Origin: Candidatus Kerfeldbacteria bacterium
Lineage (GTDB): Bacteria; Patescibacteriota; Patescibacteriia; SBBC01; CAIJZX01
Length of the DNA stretch: 15,695 nucleotides
Assembly: GCA_016194465.1 (NCBI GenBank)
Contig: JACQBO010000070.1
Coordinates: 1-15,695, forward strand
Direction: 5' to 3'
The notes under the pieces are model-generated. The model ran no database searches and had not been told where the DNA came from. It saw nothing but the letters and a program-made list of their open reading frames with translations. Positions 12,393 to 15,695 of this stretch are shown piece after piece. Numbering within the stretch: the stretch's first letter is position 1; every line of letters starts with the position of its first letter. Position numbers and translations under genes: made by a program.

Positions 12393-12855
12393 GAGCTTTT
12401 TCCTCGGCGTTGTAAGGCCATTTCCTTCGTTTGCAGACGCCCCAGGGCTTCCATCACGGCGTAGACGTTATTAATTTTGTTCGACGAGCCCAGGATCTTG
12501 CTGACAATGTTTTTGACTCCCGCCAGTTCCATCACGGCCCGAATCGGGCCGCCAGCAATCACCCCGGAACCACGTGGCGCTGGTTTCAGCAAGACATGCG
12601 CCGCCTTGTATTTGATCAAAATTTGGTGGGGGATGGTCTCGTCGATGATCGGTACCCGAACCAAATGTTTTTTGGCGGCCGTGTAGGCCTTCTGCCACCA
12701 ATGACCACCGTGGCGCGGAAGCGCATCCGTTTGCCGCCGGCCACCACCCGGGTCACCCGGGCCAAGTCGATCGTCTTTTGGCTAAACTCTTTCGGCTCCC
12801 GCGGGCCGCTGTCGCGGCGGCGTCGGCCACCTCTGCCTTGTGAAAATTGGGCCAT
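12389..12855 (-). pseudogene. rpsE: 30S ribosomal protein S5 gene split by an internal deletion and frameshift
   Basis: S5 sits at the 30S decoding side and affects accuracy. The N-terminal part is read from 12855: a basic start, then IDLARVTRVVAGGKRMRFRA and TVVIG, to about 12697. The C-terminal part, from QKAYTAAKKHLVRVP at 12694 through the GVIAGGPIRAVMELAGV domain to 12389, is in a different frame. Compared with known S5, the join lacks about 20 residues after VVIG (the GDGxGRVGxGxGKA... segment) and does not keep frame. Both flanks are well conserved, so this was a normal rpsE. S5 is essential, so the gap is either an assembly or base error, a minority variant, or a real loss covered by another copy. 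A slippery A-AAA-AAC heptamer lies just downstream (12667-12673). Gene position between rplR and rplO is standard. Confidence 0.85.
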
Positions 12856-12859
12856 ATAT

Positions 12860-13213
12860 TTAGAATTGTAAGCCAGCGGCGCGGGCCGCGTCGGCTAAGG
12901 CCTTCACGCGGCCGTGATATCGGTAGCCGCCGCGGTCAAAAACGACTCGGGAAATTTTTTTGGCCAGGGCCTGCTCGGCTAACTGCTTGCCGAGGGCGGT
13001 GGCGCGCTCTGTTTTGTTGCCGCTCTTTTGAACTCCGACATCCGAGACGGCTACCAACGTGGTCTGAGTTTCATCATTAATCAGTTGCGCTTGGAGGTGT
13101 TTTGAACTGCGGTAGACGGCCAGGCGAGGCCGGTTGGCGGCGCCAATCACGGCCGCCCGTACGCGGCGGTGTCGGCGGAGACGAGAGAGGTGGGGTGAAA
13201 GAGTTTTGGTCAT
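12860..13213 (-). CDS. rplR: 50S ribosomal protein L18
   Basis: A 117-residue L18, the 5S rRNA-binding protein of the central protuberance. It has a basic N-terminus (RLRRHRRVRAAVIG), NRPRLAVYRSSKHLQAQLI, and the conserved end VVFDRGGYRYHGRVKALADA followed by AARAAGLQF. It lies 4 nt before the rpsE start and 3 nt after rplF with no Shine-Dalgarno sequence, in standard spc order. It is intact. Confidence 0.97.
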   Translation of the reverse strand: MTKTLSPHLSRLRRHRRVRAAVIGAANRPRLAVYRSSKHLQAQLINDETQTTLVAVSDVGVQKSGNKTERATALGKQLAEQALAKKISRVVFDRGGYRYHGRVKALADAARAAGLQF

Positions 13214-13216
13214 ACA

Positions 13217-13768
13217 TTATTTGGCGCCGGCCGCCTTGACAACTTTTCCCGCTTTGCGGCGAATGACTTCGTCCGAGTATTTAATGCCTTTGCCTTTGTA
13301 GGGTTCTGGTTTTTTCAGGCGGCGGATGGTGGCGGCGGTTTCGCCGACGAGCTGCTTATCAATACCGCTGACGGTCACCACGTTTTTTTCCACGGCGATA
13401 GTAATCCCGACCGGGATCGGGAAGACGATCGGGTGGGAAAAGCCCAGATTGAGATTGAGCGTCTGTCCGGCTAAGGCGGCTTTAAACCCAACGCCGTTAA
13501 TTTCCAGTTTCTTGGAGTAGCCCGCTGTAATGCCCGTCACCATATTGGCAATCAGCATCCGGGTCAACCCCCAGAGCGCCCGCTGTGACTGTTCATTGGC
13601 GTCGTTGACGGTGACCGTAATCTCGGTCGGCGTGACCGCCACGGACACGAGACGATGGACCGTCAAGTGGAGCTCCCCTTTTGGTCCGGCCACGGTCAAG
13701 ACCGGGCCGTCAAGTTTGGCGGTGACACCTGCGGGCAGAGGGATAGGAAGTTTACCAATGCGTGACAT
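13217..13768 (-). CDS. rplF: 50S ribosomal protein L6
   Basis: A 183-residue L6 with two related RNA-binding domains. It starts MSRIGKLPIPLPAGV, the family N-terminus, at 13768; an in-frame ATG further upstream would run into rpsH. The C-terminal domain carries GFSHPIVFPIPVGI and the conserved EPYKGKGIKYSDEVIRRKAG motif that contacts 23S rRNA near the sarcin-ricin loop. It begins one base after the rpsH stop. It is intact. Confidence 0.97.
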   Translation of the reverse strand: MSRIGKLPIPLPAGVTAKLDGPVLTVAGPKGELHLTVHRLVSVAVTPTEITVTVNDANEQSQRALWGLTRMLIANMVTGITAGYSKKLEINGVGFKAALAGQTLNLNLGFSHPIVFPIPVGITIAVEKNVVTVSGIDKQLVGETAATIRRLKKPEPYKGKGIKYSDEVIRRKAGKVVKAAGAK

Positions 13769-13769
13769 A

Positions 13770-14153
13770 CTAGAAAATTTCGCAAATAACTTCGCCGCCA
13801 AGTCTGGCTTTCCGTGCTTCGTTATTGGTCATCAAGCCCTTGGGGGTAGAAATAATGGCCATACCCATCCCGTTCAGCACCTTCGGCAGGTCATGCCGGC
13901 TGACGTAGACGCGCCGACCGGGGGTGCTGACGCGGCGGAGATTGGCAATAATCGGTTTTCCTTGATCGTATTTTAGTAACACTTTCAGCCAGCGATTATG
14001 TTCCTGTGTCGCCAGGCCAATCACCCAGCCTTCCCGTTCCAGCAGCTGGGCGATGGCGTACTTCAATTTCGAGTACGGCACCAGCACCTCGTGTTGGCGG
14101 GCGAGTTGGGCGTTGCGGATACGGGTGAGGAAATCGGCGATCGGATCGGTCAT
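13770..14153 (-). CDS. rpsH: 30S ribosomal protein S8
   Basis: A 127-residue S8, a 16S rRNA-binding assembly protein and, in E. coli, the repressor of the spc operon. It begins MTDPIADFLTRIRNAQ at 14153 and ends with the conserved ISTPKGLMTNNEARKARLGG and EVICEIF. The frame is open to 14243, but the extra residues are unlike S8. A GGGGAG sequence about 7 nt before the ATG is one of the few Shine-Dalgarno-like sites here. A 112-nt AT-rich gap separates it from rpsN, the longest in this operon. Confidence 0.97.
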   Translation of the reverse strand: MTDPIADFLTRIRNAQLARQHEVLVPYSKLKYAIAQLLEREGWVIGLATQEHNRWLKVLLKYDQGKPIIANLRRVSTPGRRVYVSRHDLPKVLNGMGMAIISTPKGLMTNNEARKARLGGEVICEIF

Positions 14154-14265
14154 ACCCAGCTCCCCAATTGTGAAACCATTGATTGGTGGTTCGTGATGTT
14201 CGTATACATAACGTGACTTATTTCGAAATACATAGTGTGGCAATGGTGGGGCTGGGTCATAGGGT
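14154..14265 (-). promoter_or_regulatory. AT-rich leader between rpsN and rpsH with inverted repeats (possible regulatory region)
   Basis: This 112-nt gap breaks an operon whose other gaps are 1-11 nt. ACCCAGC (14154-14160) and GCTGGGT (14251-14257) form a 7-bp inverted repeat at its two ends. Inside lie a 12-bp palindrome TATTTCGAAATA (14219-14230) and a TATGTATAC stretch on the minus strand that could serve as a -10 box. It may be an internal promoter, an S8 autoregulatory site or an RNA-processing site; none can be proven here. Confidence 0.4.
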
Positions 14266-14451
14266 TTACCAGGAAGCTTTCACCAGGCCAGGGATATCGC
14301 CTTTGTTGGCAAGTTCCCGGAGGCAAATTCGACAGAGTTGCAATTTGCGGACATAGCCCCGTCTCCGGCCACAGCGCCAGCATCGACGGACAATCCGGGT
14401 CGAGTACTTCGGGGTCTTATTTGATTTGGCGATTTGGGCGGCAGTAGCCAT
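14266..14451 (-). CDS. rpsN: 30S ribosomal protein S14, zinc-binding type (type Z)
   Basis: A 61-residue S14 of the short, zinc-binding type: CWRCG and CRIC give the four Cys ligands (C-x2-C, x12-13, C-x2-C), with the conserved ending RICLRELANKGDIPGLVKASW. S14 binds 16S rRNA in the head of the small subunit. The longer zinc-free form (about 100 residues) is not seen. An AAGGA sequence 5 nt before the ATG is a plausible ribosome binding site. It lies between rplE and rpsH as usual. Confidence 0.97.
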   Translation of the reverse strand: MATAAQIAKSNKTPKYSTRIVRRCWRCGRRRGYVRKLQLCRICLRELANKGDIPGLVKASW

Positions 14452-14459
14452 GGTGATCC

Positions 14460-15008
14460 TTAGGGTTGACGAGTAAAGGGAAAGCCGAGGGCGGCGAGGA
14501 GGTCGCGGGCTTCGGCGGTGGTGTGAGCCGAGGTGACGATCGAAACTTCCAGACCGTGCAGATGCTCGACTTCATCACTCCGGATTTCTGGAAAGACGAT
14601 ATGCTCTTTGACGCCAACCGTCAAGGTCGTGCCTCGTCCGAATGACTTTGGATCGATGCCATGAAAATCACGAACCCGGGCCAGGGTGACATGAATGAAC
14701 TTATCAAGAAACTCCCACATCTGTTCGCCCCGCAACGTCACTTTGGCGCCGATGACCATCCCCTGCCGGAGTTTGAAAGCAGAAATCGACTTCTTGGCCT
14801 TGGTAGTCATCGGTTTTTGACCAGTGATCCGCGTCAGGGTGCTGATCGTCGTTTCCTGGTGCTTTGGATCCTTCACATGTTTGCCAAAACCGACATTGAC
14901 CACGATCTTCACGATCTGGGGCACGGCCAAAGCATTGGGGTAGTGATGAACCTTGACCAGTTTTGGTCTAACTTGGTCACGATACAATGTGTGCAGACGG
15001 GAAATCAT
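14460..15008 (-). CDS. rplE: 50S ribosomal protein L5
   Basis: A 182-residue L5, which binds 5S rRNA and touches P-site tRNA. It has VPQIVKIVVNVGFGKHVKD, ITGQKPMTTKAKKSISAFKLRQG, KVTLRGEQMWEFLDKFI and the family's FGRGTTLTVGVKEHIVFPEI region, ending TTAEARDLLAALGFPF. It follows rplX by 4 nt with no Shine-Dalgarno sequence. It is intact. Confidence 0.98.
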   Translation of the reverse strand: MISRLHTLYRDQVRPKLVKVHHYPNALAVPQIVKIVVNVGFGKHVKDPKHQETTISTLTRITGQKPMTTKAKKSISAFKLRQGMVIGAKVTLRGEQMWEFLDKFIHVTLARVRDFHGIDPKSFGRGTTLTVGVKEHIVFPEIRSDEVEHLHGLEVSIVTSAHTTAEARDLLAALGFPFTRQP

Positions 15009-15012
15009 AGCA

Positions 15013-15330
15013 TTAGGTCAGGGTCGCTTTGCGGCGGATCGAGCGACGAAGTTTCTTGGCGCCACTGCGATCAGCCCCCAGCCGGGTGGGTTTGCCGTCG
15101 CTGGGGTCGATAAACATAACGTTGGAAATATGGATGGGCGCGTTGAACTGGACGCGCTGCCCCGGTTCGCCTTGTTTGCGGCTGCGGATATTCTTGGTCA
15201 TGGTGTTCACGCCTTCGACCACAATCCGCTGATCGCGCGGAAAAACCTGGGTGACTTTCCCTTTTTTTCCGGCGTCCTTGCCGGTGATAACCATGACCGT
15301 ATCTCCAGTTTTCAAGCGGGTAAAAGGCAT
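15013..15330 (-). CDS. rplX: 50S ribosomal protein L24
   Basis: A 105-residue L24, a KOW-domain assembly initiator of the large subunit. It starts at 15330 with MPFTRLKTGDTVMVITGKD and GKKGKVTQVFPRDQRIVVEGVN; an in-frame ATG upstream would overlap rplN and does not match the family. The C-terminus (KPTRLGADRSGAKKLRRSIR) is typical. It begins 4 nt after the rplN stop. Confidence 0.97.
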   Translation of the reverse strand: MPFTRLKTGDTVMVITGKDAGKKGKVTQVFPRDQRIVVEGVNTMTKNIRSRKQGEPGQRVQFNAPIHISNVMFIDPSDGKPTRLGADRSGAKKLRRSIRRKATLT

Positions 15331-15334
15331 AACG

Positions 15335-15695
15335 TTACAGCACTTCAGGGGCGAGTGAAACAATCTTGGAAAACCCCTTTTGTTTCAATTCCCGAGCAAT
15401 TGGCCCGAAGATACGCGTTCCGCGGGGATCCTTTGATTTGGGGTCGATGATGACGCCGGCATTTTCACTGAAACGGATATAGGTGCCGTCGGGTCGCCGG
15501 TATTCTTTCCGCTGGCGCACAATCACCAGGTGGACCACATCGCCTTTTTTTACGAGGCCGTGCGGGGTGGCTTCCTTGACCGAGCCGGTGACGATATCCC
15601 CTAACTGGCCATAGCGCTTTTTGTACCCGCCCCAAACCCGGAAGACGGCCACTTTTTTGGCGCCGGTGTTATCAGCCAGTTTCAACATAGTCCGG
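15335..15695 (-). CDS. rplN: 50S ribosomal protein L14, 5' end cut by the window edge
   Basis: L14 sits at the subunit interface near 16S rRNA helix 14. The visible sequence has LKLADNTGAKKVAVFRVWGG, the basic middle (KKGDVVHLVIVRQRKEYRRPDG), and the end GTRIFGPIARELKQKGFSKIVSLAPEVL split as in the family. The codons before the internal ATG at 15688 read Arg-Thr, matching the MIQxRTMLKVADNTG type of start, so the true start lies a few codons beyond the right edge. Confidence 0.97.
   Translation of the reverse strand, partial: RTMLKLADNTGAKKVAVFRVWGGYKKRYGQLGDIVTGSVKEATPHGLVKKGDVVHLVIVRQRKEYRRPDGTYIRFSENAGVIIDPKSKDPRGTRIFGPIARELKQKGFSKIVSLAPEVL

Noticed and set aside
1..15695. CRISPR array, insertion sequence with transposase, toxin-antitoxin pair or integrase gene
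   Set aside because: Looked for on both strands; no regular spaced repeats and no frames with the expected motifs were seen.

Overview
The window looks like a chromosome piece from a Patescibacteria (CPR)-type bacterium. The evidence is a spc-type ribosomal operon with no rpmD (L30) between rpsE and rplO, very tight gene packing with many 4-nt ATGA overlaps, few Shine-Dalgarno sequences, and small single-domain versions of housekeeping genes. This placement is an inference from gene content; no rRNA is present to confirm it.

Left part (1-2948, + strand): five translationally coupled genes. They are a mercuric-reductase-like flavoprotein (cut by the left edge) with a C-terminal Cys-Cys pair, a dual-specificity phosphatase, a membrane-anchored TlpA-like thioredoxin, and two small membrane proteins that look like diverged paralogs, each with a CxxC inside a membrane segment. 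The second-last gene carries an in-frame TAA that cuts off its last membrane helix. Together they suggest a thiol-based metal (mercury-like) or disulfide-handling cassette. The first two kilobases are visibly less GC-rich than the rest.

Middle (2949-6842): a 339-nt non-coding stretch with an inverted repeat and three degenerate REP-like repeats; a tRNA-Lys(UUU) with its own promoter; a 22-bp duplicate of the tRNA 3' end 192 nt further on; then dnaQ (minus) and dnaB (plus) diverging from back-to-back promoters; a three-hairpin composite element; and the conserved ybaB-recR pair, ending at a long palindrome.

Right part (6843-15695, all minus strand): reading right to left, rplN, rplX, rplE, rpsN, rpsH, rplF, rplR, rpsE, rplO, secY, adk, map, ruvX, a WecA/MraY-type phosphoglycosyl transferase, a DUF192 protein and rplU. 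The translation, secretion and core metabolism genes are co-oriented. adk and rplU have their own promoters. rpsE is broken by an apparent internal deletion of about 20 codons with a frameshift, the most serious anomaly in the window.

A recurring signal is that five sigma-70-like promoters place the -10 box only 8-10 nt before the start codon, so leaderless or nearly leaderless mRNAs appear to be a normal expression mode here.
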